Counted from the first letter of the stretch, positions 33,365-43,578 are shown. The stretch: DNA of 64,000 nt from Sulfurovum sp. UBA5198 (GCA_002412865.1 DHVW01000001.1:47026-111025); one strand, 5' to 3'. The notes: generated from the letters alone by a model not told the origin. Numbers and translations: made by a program.

Positions 33365-35095
33365 TCACGATGAAAAGTTATTGCCACCATATTTTTCTTT
33401 TGCTACTACAATAGATTTTTGTATCTCTTTTTTGTGGTTATCTTTTTCTACAAATATAGGTTTGCGAGTTTTTGGGTCTAGTTCTGTATAGTACATCACG
33501 GCACTATAAGTTCCAGGGGTTGGAGTAAATACTTGGGCTTGTTCTGGATTTATGCGTAGCTCATTTGTAGTGAAGTTTTTTAGATTAACCATATCGCTAT
33601 CCTTACATCCTGGATGGGCTGCGATTAGATAATATGTCAAGAACTGCTTTTTATCTGTGGTTTTATTTATCTTGTCAAATAGCTGTTTGAAATCTCTTAA
33701 ACTTTGCTTTCCTGGTTTACCCATGAGTTCAAGAACTCTATCTTCTGTATGTTCCGGAGCTATTTTCATCTGTCCAGATATGTGGTGAGTTATGAGTTCT
33801 CGCAGGTATTTCTCGCCATGTTCTTTGTCTTTGCTTATGATGTCATACCTGATACCTGATGTTACAAATGCTTTTTTGACACCTTTTATATTTCGTACTC
33901 TTTTCATAAGAGATAGTAGTCTCTCGTGATTTGGTTTCATTGATTTGCATAGTCTTTTGTGATCAACACACCTTTGGTGTTCGCAAGTTCCATGATTTAG
34001 CTTTTTATCACACTCATAGCCGTACATATTTGCACTAGCACCACCTAAGTCATGAATGATGCCTTTGAACTTTGGTTCTTTTGTGAAGTTTGTGACCTCT
34101 TTGATTATAGAATCTTCGCTTCTGGTGCGTATAGTTCTGCCTTGATGCACGCCTATTGCACAAAAGTTACACTCGCCCCAACATCCATGATGAGTAGTAA
34201 CAGAGTAGCCAATAGTCTCCATACATTTTACTTTACCACCATCTGCATAATATGGGTGCAATGTTCTAGTATATGGCAACGCAGCTACGGTGTCCATCTC
34301 TGGCTCACTTAGGTATCTGCATGGTGGATTTTGTATTAGATATCTACTATCTACCTTTTGGCACAATCCTTTGGCACTTATAGGGTCATTATGGTCATAG
34401 AATATATCAAATAGATCTATATATTTCTCTTTGTCTTTTAAACACTGATCATGGCTTGGAAGTGTTAGATAATCATCTTTTGGTGTAGTTGAAATATAGC
34501 AAACACCCCTAATATCTTTTGGATTACTGCCATTGCTTATAGCAAGAGCAAGTTCCTTTAATGCAATTTCACCCATACCATATATGAGGTAATCAGCTTT
34601 GCTATCAAAAAGTATCGGTTTGCGTAGACTATTGCTCCAATAGTCATAGTGAGTGACCCGTCTTAGACTAGCCTCTATACCACCTAGTACTATTGGAACT
34701 GTATTTTTGAAGTATTGCCTTATGAGGTTTGTATATGCTAAAACTGCTCTGTCTGGACGGCGGTTATTAACTCCTCCTGGAGTATAGTCATCACTATTTC
34801 GGAATTTCTTTGTTGCTGTGTAGTTTGCAACCATTGAGTCAACACTGCCACCACTAACGCCCCAGAATAGTTTTGGTTCCCCAAGTCGCATAATGTCAAT
34901 ATTACTTTTAATATCTGGTTGAGCTATTATTCCTACTTTAAAACCTTGTGATTCTAAAATTCGTCCCACGACTGCAACGCCAATATATGGGGAATCTACA
35001 TAGCTATCTCCAGTTACGAGTATGACATCGCACTTATCCCAGCCCAGAGAATTCATCTCTGATTTGGTGGTTGGTAAAAATATGGAATTTGTCAC
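33365..35095 (-). CDS. YgiQ-family radical SAM protein
   Basis: A 576-residue protein with an N-terminal UPF0313 domain and a radical SAM core. The cluster motif is CWGECNFC (CxxxCxxC) at about 306-313, with C-terminal DUF3362-like sequence (NPEQAQVFTPTPGTYSAVMYYT). It is well conserved but has no known substrate. It is 12 bases downstream of the DEAD-box gene. Confidence 0.88.
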   Translation of the reverse strand: MTNSIFLPTTKSEMNSLGWDKCDVILVTGDSYVDSPYIGVAVVGRILESQGFKVGIIAQPDIKSNIDIMRLGEPKLFWGVSGGSVDSMVANYTATKKFRNSDDYTPGGVNNRRPDRAVLAYTNLIRQYFKNTVPIVLGGIEASLRRVTHYDYWSNSLRKPILFDSKADYLIYGMGEIALKELALAISNGSNPKDIRGVCYISTTPKDDYLTLPSHDQCLKDKEKYIDLFDIFYDHNDPISAKGLCQKVDSRYLIQNPPCRYLSEPEMDTVAALPYTRTLHPYYADGGKVKCMETIGYSVTTHHGCWGECNFCAIGVHQGRTIRTRSEDSIIKEVTNFTKEPKFKGIIHDLGGASANMYGYECDKKLNHGTCEHQRCVDHKRLCKSMKPNHERLLSLMKRVRNIKGVKKAFVTSGIRYDIISKDKEHGEKYLRELITHHISGQMKIAPEHTEDRVLELMGKPGKQSLRDFKQLFDKINKTTDKKQFLTYYLIAAHPGCKDSDMVNLKNFTTNELRINPEQAQVFTPTPGTYSAVMYYTELDPKTRKPIFVEKDNHKKEIQKSIVVAKEKYGGNNFSS

Positions 35096-35106
35096 AATAA
35101 GTAGAA

Positions 35107-36660
35107 TTAGTCTTTTCTAGGAGCTCTGTTACCGCCACCAGTACCGCCTGATGGTCTATCGCCTCTTGGTCGGCTTGGTCTGCTGTTTCTATCGCTATTT
35201 GAACGACCTTCTGAACGACCACCTTCTCTTCTGTCATCGCTTGAACCACTTCTTGAACGGTTAAATGGTGGTTTGCCTCTACCGCCACCTCCGCCACTTC
35301 TGCCTCTACTATTTTTGTTATCTCTGCTTGCATTAGCTTTTTCAAGTAATTTTGCTACATCTTCGGCTTTAAATCCTATTTTCTCTTTACCTTTGATCTC
35401 TTGTTTCTCAAGTACCATTGAAGCAAGCATGTGTGCAATAGCAACGATATCAATTTCGTGTTGTAAAGTTTTTACTATTTCTATCGCATGTTCAGTTATT
35501 TTTGTATTTGCCACAGCTGTTACAAGCTCATCTTGTTTACTAGATTGCACTTCACTTCTACTAGGAATTGATTGAGTTACCATTTGTGTACCGACATCTT
35601 TTTCTATTCGCTTGATAGTTCTGATTTCACTAGGGCTAACTAGAGTGATAGCCTCTCCACTCTTACCGCCACGGCCAGTTCTACCAATTCTATGTACATA
35701 ACTTTCACTATCAAAAGGCATATGGTAATTGAATACATGGCTTACATCATTTACATCTAGACCTCTTGCAGCTACATCAGTTGCAATAAATATATCAACG
35801 CTTCCTTGTTTGAATGCTCTAATTACAGTTTCTCTTTGTCTTTGCTCCATATCTCCATGCAATGCTCCAACCTTGAAACCTTGGCTAGTCATATGTGAAG
35901 CTAGTCTATCAACCTCTTTTTTCATACGACAAAATATGATACATTTTGTAGGGTTTTTATAGTCAATCAAACGAACAAGAGCATCATCTCTCTCATGATC
36001 TTCAACTACATAATAAAGTTGCGTGATTAATTTATTTGTGCTTTCACCTTTTGTAATAGCTACTGTTGCAGGGTCTTTTAGTATTTTTTCTGCTAGTTTT
36101 CTGATTTGAGGAGGCATTGTTGCTGAGAACATCAAAGTTTGTCTATTTTCATTTTCAATCATCTCAAAGATTGCAGTAATCTCGTCTAAAAAGCCCATAT
36201 CAAGCATCTCATCTGCTTCATCAAGAACAACAAATTTTGGAGATAATTTAATACGACCACCTTGTAATAAATCTTGTAGTCTACCTGGAGTGGCTACTAC
36301 AACACTTGCTTGTTTTATTCTCTCTATTTGTTTATCGTACGCTGTTCCACCATATACGGTAGCAGTTTTTAGATTTGAGCTTTTACCAAATCTAAAAATC
36401 TCATCACTAACTTGCATCGCAAGTTCTCTAGTAGGAACGATGATTAGACCCTCTACTGAGCCATCACCTTCCATCATATTTAGCATTGGTAAACCAAATG
36501 CAGCAGTCTTACCAGTACCTGTTTGGGCTTGGGCTATAATGTCTCTACCTGCTAAAATTAGAGGTATTGCTTCTTTTTGAACTGGGCTTGGTTCTATAAA
36601 ACCAGCTTCATCTATTGCTTGTTGGATTGGTGCTTTTAAATTAAAGTCTTTAAATGTCAT
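35107..36660 (-). CDS. DEAD-box ATP-dependent RNA helicase
   Basis: A 517-residue helicase. Motifs: Q (EPSPVQKEAI), I (AQTGTGKT), Ia (PTRELAMQ), II (VLDEADEM), III (SATMP), V (ATDVAARGLD) and VI (HRIGRTGRGG). The C-terminal tail from about 440 is Arg/Gly/Ser-rich (RSGGGGGRGKPPFNRSRSG), typical of RNA-binding DeaD/RhlE-like helicases. It unwinds RNA for ribosome assembly or decay, often at low temperature. Whether it is DeaD or RhlE cannot be decided. Confidence 0.93.
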   Translation of the reverse strand: MTFKDFNLKAPIQQAIDEAGFIEPSPVQKEAIPLILAGRDIIAQAQTGTGKTAAFGLPMLNMMEGDGSVEGLIIVPTRELAMQVSDEIFRFGKSSNLKTATVYGGTAYDKQIERIKQASVVVATPGRLQDLLQGGRIKLSPKFVVLDEADEMLDMGFLDEITAIFEMIENENRQTLMFSATMPPQIRKLAEKILKDPATVAITKGESTNKLITQLYYVVEDHERDDALVRLIDYKNPTKCIIFCRMKKEVDRLASHMTSQGFKVGALHGDMEQRQRETVIRAFKQGSVDIFIATDVAARGLDVNDVSHVFNYHMPFDSESYVHRIGRTGRGGKSGEAITLVSPSEIRTIKRIEKDVGTQMVTQSIPSRSEVQSSKQDELVTAVANTKITEHAIEIVKTLQHEIDIVAIAHMLASMVLEKQEIKGKEKIGFKAEDVAKLLEKANASRDNKNSRGRSGGGGGRGKPPFNRSRSGSSDDRREGGRSEGRSNSDRNSRPSRPRGDRPSGGTGGGNRAPRKD

Positions 36661-36841
36661 TGTTTATTCTTTCATGTTTAGTTTGATTTTTTGCGAAAAA
36701 TTGACTGTTGTGTGTAATATTTTGCAGAAGTTAAAAACATTATATCATAATTATATTAAAAGTCGATATATATGATTCAATAAGTAGACAAAAAGGATAT
36801 TATGTTAGTATGCCATATTATTATAATTATAAGGAAAAAAT

Positions 36842-37414
36842 ATGAAAAGAGTCTCAATACTATTAGTATCAATACTATTAGTATCAATACTATTTGTTGG
36901 TTGCAGTAATCAAAATAAAACTATTGCTCCTGTAGCAAAAACAGAGCAACCAACTGGTGTAAAAAATATTATGAATTTCATAGGAGGAATTCAGCCTATT
37001 TTGGGAAGTTCAATAAAACAAGACCCTAGTGGTATTCATGCTTCCAATTTTTGTGCTACCTCTGCTATGGAGATGACAAAAGGCTATAATGCAACACTTC
37101 CAAAAGGACAAAGTGTTAGAAGAACAGCACTAAAATATAGAAATCCAGCTAATAAGCCAGATGCTATTGATGTGAAAGTAATGAAAGAGTTTGTGGCTTC
37201 AAGAGATTTTAGCAAGCCAAAAATTATTATAGTAGACGAAGTAGAGAGAACATACAAGGCATTGCCTATAAAACAAGAGTGCCTAGCCTGTCATGGAGAA
37301 AATATATCACCAGAGGTTAAAAAGGTGATTATGAAAAGCTATCCAAAGGATTTAGCAACTGGATTTAAACTAGGAGATTTCAGAGGAGTGGTTGTTTCTG
37401 AAATTAGGAGATAA
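36842..37414 (+). CDS. DUF3365 (Tll0287-like) haem-binding lipoprotein
   Basis: A 190-residue lipoprotein. The signal sequence carries three copies of VSILL/VSILF before the lipobox FVGC. The mature part is a DUF3365/Tll0287-like haem domain with a late CLACH motif (KQECLACHGE), often a sensor-like redox domain. The DNA of the signal peptide is a 15-bp tandem repeat. It has its own upstream region, divergent from the helicase gene. Confidence 0.8.
   Translation: MKRVSILLVSILLVSILFVGCSNQNKTIAPVAKTEQPTGVKNIMNFIGGIQPILGSSIKQDPSGIHASNFCATSAMEMTKGYNATLPKGQSVRRTALKYRNPANKPDAIDVKVMKEFVASRDFSKPKIIIVDEVERTYKALPIKQECLACHGENISPEVKKVIMKSYPKDLATGFKLGDFRGVVVSEIRR
36858..36899 (+). repeat. 15-bp tandem repeat in a signal-peptide region
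   Basis: TCAATACTATTAGTA is repeated in tandem, nearly three copies, encoding VSILL units in the hydrophobic core. Gain or loss of a copy would keep the frame and change the core length by 5 residues. Confidence 0.65.
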
Positions 37415-37424
37415 TTAACACTAA

Positions 37425-37440
37425 ACCATCCTGAGATGGT
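37425..37440. terminator. Hairpin between convergent genes
   Basis: ACCATC-CTGA-GATGGT 6-bp stem with a 4-base loop, between the DUF3365 gene (+) and the TonB receptor gene (-). There is no T-run after it; termination is inferred from position. Confidence 0.45.
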
Positions 37441-37465
37441 CTAGTAGCACTAAATATTATAAAAC

Positions 37466-39535
37466 TTAAAATGTTACTTTTAATCCAGCAACAATCTCTC
37501 TTCCTCTAAGTGGAGCATAAATATATGCAGTATCAAATCCTCCATCTGCATCATAAAATAGTGGACTTTCACCTTTATTAACTTGAGTATAGTCAAAGAT
37601 ATTTTTTACACCAGCATACAATGAAAAGTTCTTGTTTATGTCTTTTGAAACTCTTGCATCAACAGTATAATATGATAGTGCTTTTGTCTCTTTTTGTTTG
37701 TTTATATCACCAACATCCGCCAATGAATTCCAACCCTCATAGCCATATTCACTCAAATTCCTAGAGCCAACCCAAGTTGCAGTCGTATTAAGTGCCCAGC
37801 CATTATGCTCGTAATCAAACGATATTTTGGCTCTATTTTCTATTGATGCTATGTCACTAGCCAATTTATAAGCTTTGTCATAAAAGTAATGCTCATAGCT
37901 AGCCCCAAAACTTAATTCTGTTGTTAATTGATATCCTGCTGTGATATCAAAATTTTTATTTAACATTGTTTGTTTTGATGTTTTGAGTGTTGGCACTGTC
38001 ATTGTATCGTCTATATATGCAAGGTTTTTTAGATTGGTTAATCCACAAGATATCGTTGATGTTAATCTATTGGTATCATAGCTTAAACTATAGTTTATAT
38101 TTTTTGATTTTTCAATATCACTAATATCAATTCCGAAACCACCATCTAAAATACCATGCTCGGATTCAAAAAATGTTAGTGGCACACGATAACCAGTTCC
38201 TAGAGCCAATCTTGATGTTAATTGTTCGTTATGTTTATGTTTGATATGAATTCTTGGACTTAATATTGTTTTATCTATCTCTTTAGACGATCCTATATCT
38301 ATCCAGTCCGCATTTACTTTGTCAACCCTTAGTGCTATGGCTATATCTGTATTTTCAGTTGGCGTGTAGCTATCTTGAAGATAAAGACCGATTCGTTGCG
38401 AGTTGAAATCATCTTTGTTGATATCAGGATCAGTATAGAAAGATGACTCTGATCTCATTTTCTCGTTTTTATAGTCAATACCCACTGTTAAAAGATTCTT
38501 ATCGTTTAAAATTTTATTGAGTCTTATATCTCCAAATAGACTATTATCTATATTGTCATAAGTATCACTCTCATATAATGAATTTTGCTTTTGTTTTGCA
38601 TGGCTTATGGTGAGTATCGTATTGTCACCATCTGTGTTTAATTCATGTTTCCATTTCCCTATAACTTCATCTCGTGTTGTTTCGATAATTTCGGTTATGC
38701 CTATAGCTTCGCCAATGTATTTTTTGCGAACATCATCATTGAGAAAGAGTGGATCACTATTTCCAGTTGTTCCGTAACTGTAGTTATTTACAAATCCACC
38801 GGTAACTTTTGATTTGAGTCGATTATAAACAAAAGATAAGTTGTCAGTATCAGAAATATCGTAGCTTGTTTTTAGTCTAGCTGATTCATTATCTATCTTA
38901 GGAGATTCACTAACACCATTCTTATCTTCATCTATATTAGGAGTTTTTGAGCTACTTAGGTTTATTGAGGCTTTTAGTTTATTGTCTTTGCTTACAAGAC
39001 TGCCAAGCATAGAAGTTCCAATTTTGCCATTTAAACTTTCTATTTTAGCCTCAAAAGCATTATCTTTAATTTTCTGTGATTTGATATTAACAACACCACC
39101 GATAGCTTCAGGAGCTATAAGAGCAGCACCACTTCCTCTTGCTATCTCAATAGATTCAATACCACTCAAAGATATTGAATCCATTCCATAATAGCTTGAA
39201 ACTGTAGAGTGCATGGGGACATCATCGAAAAGCACAGTTGTGTGCTCACCTTTTAGACCATTTATCTTTATTCTTTTTAGCCCACAAAGAGAACAACCTG
39301 TGGCAGTTTGCACACCAATAGCATTACCAATAGCATCTGAAAAGTTAGTTGACATACTTTTTTCTATCTCTTTTTTGTCCATAACTTCTGTTTCAATGAT
39401 AATATTTTTTACTCTTCCGCTTTTGCCAACATCTTTTTTTTCACTACTTATTACAATTTTATTTAGCTCTACGGTTTCTGATGCTAGTATCAATGTAGTA
39501 GTTATTAAACTCATTAAAATTATTCTTTTACTCAT
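37466..39535 (-). CDS. TonB-dependent outer-membrane receptor
   Basis: A 689-residue receptor. The signal peptide starts at MSKRIILMSL; the frame runs 7 codons further, but gaatgag with ttagga before ATG 39535 is better. A plug domain (GVQTATGCSLCGLKRIKING, VPMHSTVSS, and IARGSGAALIAPEAIGG) is followed by a 22-strand-type barrel ending in an aromatic F residue (VTF). The plug carries a CxxC (CSLC) motif seen in a subgroup of receptors of unknown ligand. No ExbB/TonB or siderophore genes lie nearby, so the substrate cannot be named. Confidence 0.88.
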   Translation of the reverse strand: MSKRIILMSLITTTLILASETVELNKIVISSEKKDVGKSGRVKNIIIETEVMDKKEIEKSMSTNFSDAIGNAIGVQTATGCSLCGLKRIKINGLKGEHTTVLFDDVPMHSTVSSYYGMDSISLSGIESIEIARGSGAALIAPEAIGGVVNIKSQKIKDNAFEAKIESLNGKIGTSMLGSLVSKDNKLKASINLSSSKTPNIDEDKNGVSESPKIDNESARLKTSYDISDTDNLSFVYNRLKSKVTGGFVNNYSYGTTGNSDPLFLNDDVRKKYIGEAIGITEIIETTRDEVIGKWKHELNTDGDNTILTISHAKQKQNSLYESDTYDNIDNSLFGDIRLNKILNDKNLLTVGIDYKNEKMRSESSFYTDPDINKDDFNSQRIGLYLQDSYTPTENTDIAIALRVDKVNADWIDIGSSKEIDKTILSPRIHIKHKHNEQLTSRLALGTGYRVPLTFFESEHGILDGGFGIDISDIEKSKNINYSLSYDTNRLTSTISCGLTNLKNLAYIDDTMTVPTLKTSKQTMLNKNFDITAGYQLTTELSFGASYEHYFYDKAYKLASDIASIENRAKISFDYEHNGWALNTTATWVGSRNLSEYGYEGWNSLADVGDINKQKETKALSYYTVDARVSKDINKNFSLYAGVKNIFDYTQVNKGESPLFYDADGGFDTAYIYAPLRGREIVAGLKVTF

Positions 39536-39701
39536 TCCTAATCCTTTTAATTGCAACTTAGTCGCAATAATACCTATTTTTAAATTAAATATGCTTAAGG
39601 ATTGTTTAGGAATTGTTTTTATATGTGTTAATTTAAAATATATAAGTTACCAATAAAGAGGAGTAAGAGGCTATATAGATACTACCTAGTTAAAATGAAT
39701 C

Positions 39702-40571
39702 TTAAGAGATAAAAATCTCATCAAGCATTGTATTTACAAACTCATTTGCTTTAAATGGTATTAAGTCGTCAGGTTGTTCACCAATACCAATATAAAAAAT
39801 TGGCATTTTAAGCTCATCGGCGATACTAAGTATCGAGCCACCTTTGGCAGTTCCATCTAGTTTTGTGATTATTATTCCATCAATTCCAACCATCTCATTA
39901 AAAACTCTAGCTTGATTAATAGAAGAGCTTCCTTGTGTGCCATCAAGAACTAAAAGTTTTCTATGTGGAGCCCCTTCCATGGCTTTATTTGCTATTCGCA
40001 ACATCTTTTGTAGTTCACCTGCTAGATTTGTCTGAGTGTGTAGTCGTCCTGCTGTATCTATGATTAGATTGTCGATTTTTTTTGCCTTTGCTGAACTTAT
40101 AGCGTCATATACTACAGCTGATGGATCTGCTCCTTGTTTAGAGGATACGATTGGAATATTAAGCTTATTTGCCCAAAGCGTTAGCTGTTCAATCGCCGCT
40201 GCTCTAAATGTGTCTCCAGCTCCAAGCATAACACTTTTTCCATTATTAGTATACATTTTTGCAAGTTTAGAAATAGTAGTTGTTTTACCAGCACCATTCA
40301 CGCCTATTATCATCTCTACAAATGGTGATACTAATGGAGCTTTGTATGTTATGCTGTATTGGAAAATAGAAATTAGTGAATTATATGCTTGAATTCTATT
40401 GATTGTTGATGGCATTGAATCCAGTAATCTCTCTATAAGTTCATAATTAACATCTGATTCTAGTAAAATCTCTTCAAACTGCTCTTTTGTGATATCTTTT
40501 TGTTTTACTGGCACTATCTCTTGGATAGCTTCACCAGTTTTACCGAATGCTTTTTTGATAAAATTGAACAT
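39702..40571 (-). CDS. ftsY: Signal recognition particle receptor FtsY
   Basis: A 289-residue NG-domain GTPase. G1 is GVNGAGKTTTISKLA, with DTFRAAAIEQL, the DTAGRLHT G3 and TKLDGTAKGG. The acidic A domain is almost absent, as in other Campylobacterota. It docks SRP-ribosome complexes at the membrane for co-translational insertion. It is divergent from the folate cyclo-ligase gene. Confidence 0.95.
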   Translation of the reverse strand: MFNFIKKAFGKTGEAIQEIVPVKQKDITKEQFEEILLESDVNYELIERLLDSMPSTINRIQAYNSLISIFQYSITYKAPLVSPFVEMIIGVNGAGKTTTISKLAKMYTNNGKSVMLGAGDTFRAAAIEQLTLWANKLNIPIVSSKQGADPSAVVYDAISSAKAKKIDNLIIDTAGRLHTQTNLAGELQKMLRIANKAMEGAPHRKLLVLDGTQGSSSINQARVFNEMVGIDGIIITKLDGTAKGGSILSIADELKMPIFYIGIGEQPDDLIPFKANEFVNTMLDEIFIS

Positions 40572-40622
40572 ATTTATGCCTACTTTGCTTCTGATTTGAT
40601 ATATTTTTGGATATTATATCCT

Positions 40623-41189
40623 ATGATGACTTCCAAAAAAATACAAAAATACAATACTAAAGTAGAATTTCGAACATATTGCAAAGTGAGATTGCAAAAG
40701 TTAAGCCAATTTGTACAAAGAAGAGCTATTGATAAAAATCTACTTAACAAGATATATAGATTAATTGTCAAAAGCAGATCCAATATCATTTTAGCATACA
40801 TACCTATTTGTACAGAAGTTGATATTTTACCTTTGATAAATAGACTAAGAAGAGAAAAAAAGATAGTTTTGGTGCCATTTATGGAGCATGAAAGCTTTAG
40901 ATTGGTAAAATACAGATTGCCTTTGAAAAAGAAAAAATTTGGCATAAAAGAACCACACGACTCAAAACAAATTAGAAATAACAAAATAGATTTAGCAATA
41001 GTTCCAATTTTAGGTGTTGACTTGACTGGTCGTCGAGTTGGATTTGGAAAAGGAATGTATGATAGATTTTTTGAAAAAGAACAAAAAAATATAAAAAATA
41101 GTATATTTATTAGTAGAGAACTACTTATAAATAAAAAGATAATAACTGATAACTATGATATTTTGCCAACGCAGAGTGTATGGATATAA
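40623..41189 (+). CDS. 5-formyltetrahydrofolate cyclo-ligase
   Basis: A 188-residue cyclo-ligase family protein. The C-terminal VPILGVDLTGRRVGFGKGMYDRFF is the signature ATP/Mg site. It converts 5-formyl-THF to 5,10-methenyl-THF. A longer upstream frame exists, but homology begins at the MM pair (40623/40626). The ribosome-binding site is weak. It leads a packed run: cyclo-ligase, rny, unknown, cyclophilin, cmoB. Confidence 0.82.
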   Translation: MMTSKKIQKYNTKVEFRTYCKVRLQKLSQFVQRRAIDKNLLNKIYRLIVKSRSNIILAYIPICTEVDILPLINRLRREKKIVLVPFMEHESFRLVKYRLPLKKKKFGIKEPHDSKQIRNNKIDLAIVPILGVDLTGRRVGFGKGMYDRFFEKEQKNIKNSIFISRELLINKKIITDNYDILPTQSVWI

Positions 41190-41202
41190 TAAGGAAAAAT
41201 AG

Positions 41203-42726
41203 GTGTTTATAGGCGGTATACTGGCATTTGCTGGATTGTTAATTGGAGGTTTTATTACTTTTTTTGTGTTGCGACATAATGCATTTAAAAGATTTTCAAA
41301 CATTGAAGTAGAAGCAAAAGCAAGAGCAAAAGTAATAAAAGGCGAGACTGATTTGATGCTAAAAGAGGCACATTTAGGTATCAAGACTAGAGAAGTAGAG
41401 CTTAAAAATGAGCTTAAAGTTAGTTCACTAGAGATAGAAGAGCAAAAGAGGTTAACAACTTTGGAGCAAACAAGACTTCGAGAGTTAGAGCTTAAGCTTG
41501 GCAGATTATCAAAGCTTGTAGATGAAAAAGAGCAAAAACTTGACTTGCTTGAAACGCAAAAACAAGAGACAATTAATAATATGTTGGAGCGGATGGAAAA
41601 TATAGCTTCTATTACACAAAAAGAAGCAAAAGATATTATTCTAAAAGAGGTTGAGAAAAAAAGTCGTAATGAAATAGGACTAATTGTACGAAAATATGAA
41701 CGAAAAGCAAAAGAAGATGCACAGAAAAATGCAAACTATATTTTGGCTCAAGCAACCACTAGATTTGCAGGTGAATTTGCAGGCGAGAGACTTATAAACA
41801 TAGTTACACTTCCAAGCGATGAGCATAAAGGTAGAATTATTGGCAAAGATGGACGAAACATCAAAAGCCTTGAGATGATTTTGGGCGTTGATATTGTTAT
41901 AGATGAAACCCCAGGCGTATTGCTAATAAGTAGCTTTAATCTATATAGAAGGGCTATTGCAACCGAAGTTATTGAGATTTTGGTGGGAGATGGCAGAATT
42001 CATCCTGGAAAAATAGAAGAGATATACGCAAAAGTTACAGAAGAGTTTGAGAAAAAAACATACAGCGAAGGAAGAGATATAGTCATGGATTTGGGTCTTA
42101 TGCCTATGCATGAAGATTTGATTAGATTAATTGGTAAATTAAAATATCGAGCTAGTTATGGACAAAATGCATTGGCGCATACTCTTGAAGTCGCAAAACT
42201 CGCTGGTGTGATGGCTGCTGAAATGGGTGGAGACGAGAAGCTTGCTAATAGAGCCGGAATATTACACGACATAGGAAAAGCACTAACGCAAGAGCAGGGT
42301 GGGTCGCATGTGGATATTGGAGTTGATCTCTGTAGACGGTATAATGAACACCCAGTTGTAATAAATGCAATCTATGCTCACCATGGACACGAAGAGGCAC
42401 TGACAATCGAATGTGCAGCAGTTTGTGCTGCTGATACACTTAGTGCTGCTAGAACTGGGGCAAGAAGAGAGGTGCTTGAAAGTTTTTCTAGAAGAGTTAA
42501 AGACATAGAAGATATAGCGACATCAAAAGAGTTTGTGACACAAGCGTACGCAATAAATGCAGGCAGGGAAATACGAGTAATTGTAAATGCATCTAAGATC
42601 AATGACAATGAAGCTAGGCTTTTAGGCAAAGAGATTGCAAAAGAGATAGAAGATAAGGTACAATACCCTGCTGAAATAAAAGTAAGCGTAATCAGGGAAA
42701 CAAGAGCAACAAGTTATGCGAGGTAA
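41203..42726 (+). CDS. rny: Ribonuclease Y
   Basis: A 507-residue membrane-anchored endoribonuclease. One N-terminal transmembrane segment (GGILAFAGLLIGGFITFF) leads to a long coiled coil (50-180), a KH domain (GRIIGKDGRNIKSLE) and an HD domain (ILHDIGKA). It initiates mRNA decay. It starts at GTG after aaggaa. It replaces RNase E as the main decay nuclease in this group. Confidence 0.93.
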   Translation: MFIGGILAFAGLLIGGFITFFVLRHNAFKRFSNIEVEAKARAKVIKGETDLMLKEAHLGIKTREVELKNELKVSSLEIEEQKRLTTLEQTRLRELELKLGRLSKLVDEKEQKLDLLETQKQETINNMLERMENIASITQKEAKDIILKEVEKKSRNEIGLIVRKYERKAKEDAQKNANYILAQATTRFAGEFAGERLINIVTLPSDEHKGRIIGKDGRNIKSLEMILGVDIVIDETPGVLLISSFNLYRRAIATEVIEILVGDGRIHPGKIEEIYAKVTEEFEKKTYSEGRDIVMDLGLMPMHEDLIRLIGKLKYRASYGQNALAHTLEVAKLAGVMAAEMGGDEKLANRAGILHDIGKALTQEQGGSHVDIGVDLCRRYNEHPVVINAIYAHHGHEEALTIECAAVCAADTLSAARTGARREVLESFSRRVKDIEDIATSKEFVTQAYAINAGREIRVIVNASKINDNEARLLGKEIAKEIEDKVQYPAEIKVSVIRETRATSYAR

Positions 42727-42727
42727 A

Positions 42728-43021
42728 ATGTATAGTACAAAAGAGATAAAAGCACATATGAAAATGGAAGAGCGTTATGGTATGCTTAGCTTGGTGTTTG
42801 GTGATAATATAGAATTTAAAAATCAAATACTGTTTGCAATTGATGAGATAAATAACTCAGTAGATACAAAACCATTTATATATGATAGGGTATCTGTGAA
42901 ATCACCAAATAAGCAATCCATTTGTTTGGAGTTCCATGATGATGTTTGCAGACTTGGTGGTGAGTATTTCGAAGAGATACTTCAAAAATTAAAAATTAAA
43001 AAATGTGAGGCAGATATATGA
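42728..43021 (+). CDS. Unknown conserved small protein
   Basis: A 97-residue acidic protein (MYSTKEIKAHMKMEERYG at the start). The ATG at 42728 has gcgagg upstream; an earlier in-frame ATG at 42716 lies inside rny. No domain recognised. It overlaps the following cyclophilin by 4 bases. Conservation in this operon in related genomes is plausible but not verifiable here. Confidence 0.6.
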   Translation: MYSTKEIKAHMKMEERYGMLSLVFGDNIEFKNQILFAIDEINNSVDTKPFIYDRVSVKSPNKQSICLEFHDDVCRLGGEYFEEILQKLKIKKCEADI

Positions 43022-43578
43022 AAAAGTTATTTAGTGTTTTATTGGTAATTGGAATGAGTGTATATGGAAATGCTGTTGTGACTACACCAAAAAAAGCAGT
43101 AACAACCAAAGCGAAAATAGTTGTTTTGGAGACAAATGCTGGAGTTATTGAGATAGAAATGATGGCTAGTGCTGCTCCACTAGCTGTTCAAAATTTTACA
43201 ACTCATGTTAAAAATGGTTATTATAATGGATTAATTTTTCATAGAGTTATTAAAGACTTTATGATACAAGGTGGTGATCCTACTGGTACTGGAATGGGTG
43301 GCGATTCAATATGGAAAAAAGAGTTTAAAAATGAGTATGCACCAAATTTGGTATTTGATAAGCCATATATTGTAGCAATGGCAAATCATGGTGAGAATAC
43401 AAACGGTAGTCAATTTTTTATAACAACAGAAAAAACACCATGGTTGAACGGTGGATATACAATATTTGGCAAGGTTATTAAGGGTCAAGCAACTGTTGAT
43501 AAGATTGAAAATACAAAAGTTGGTGCCAACGATAGACCAATGGCAACACAAAAAATAATCAAAGCATACCTAAAGTAA
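43018..43578 (+). CDS. Exported cyclophilin-type peptidyl-prolyl isomerase
   Basis: A 186-residue cyclophilin with a signal peptide (MKKLFSVLLVIGMSVYGNA). The core FHRVIKDFMIQGG and GSQFFITT motifs are intact. It would assist periplasmic protein folding. The ATG overlaps the preceding gene, and cmoB follows immediately. It complements the cytoplasmic cyclophilin at 14018. Confidence 0.92.
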   Translation: MKKLFSVLLVIGMSVYGNAVVTTPKKAVTTKAKIVVLETNAGVIEIEMMASAAPLAVQNFTTHVKNGYYNGLIFHRVIKDFMIQGGDPTGTGMGGDSIWKKEFKNEYAPNLVFDKPYIVAMANHGENTNGSQFFITTEKTPWLNGGYTIFGKVIKGQATVDKIENTKVGANDRPMATQKIIKAYLK

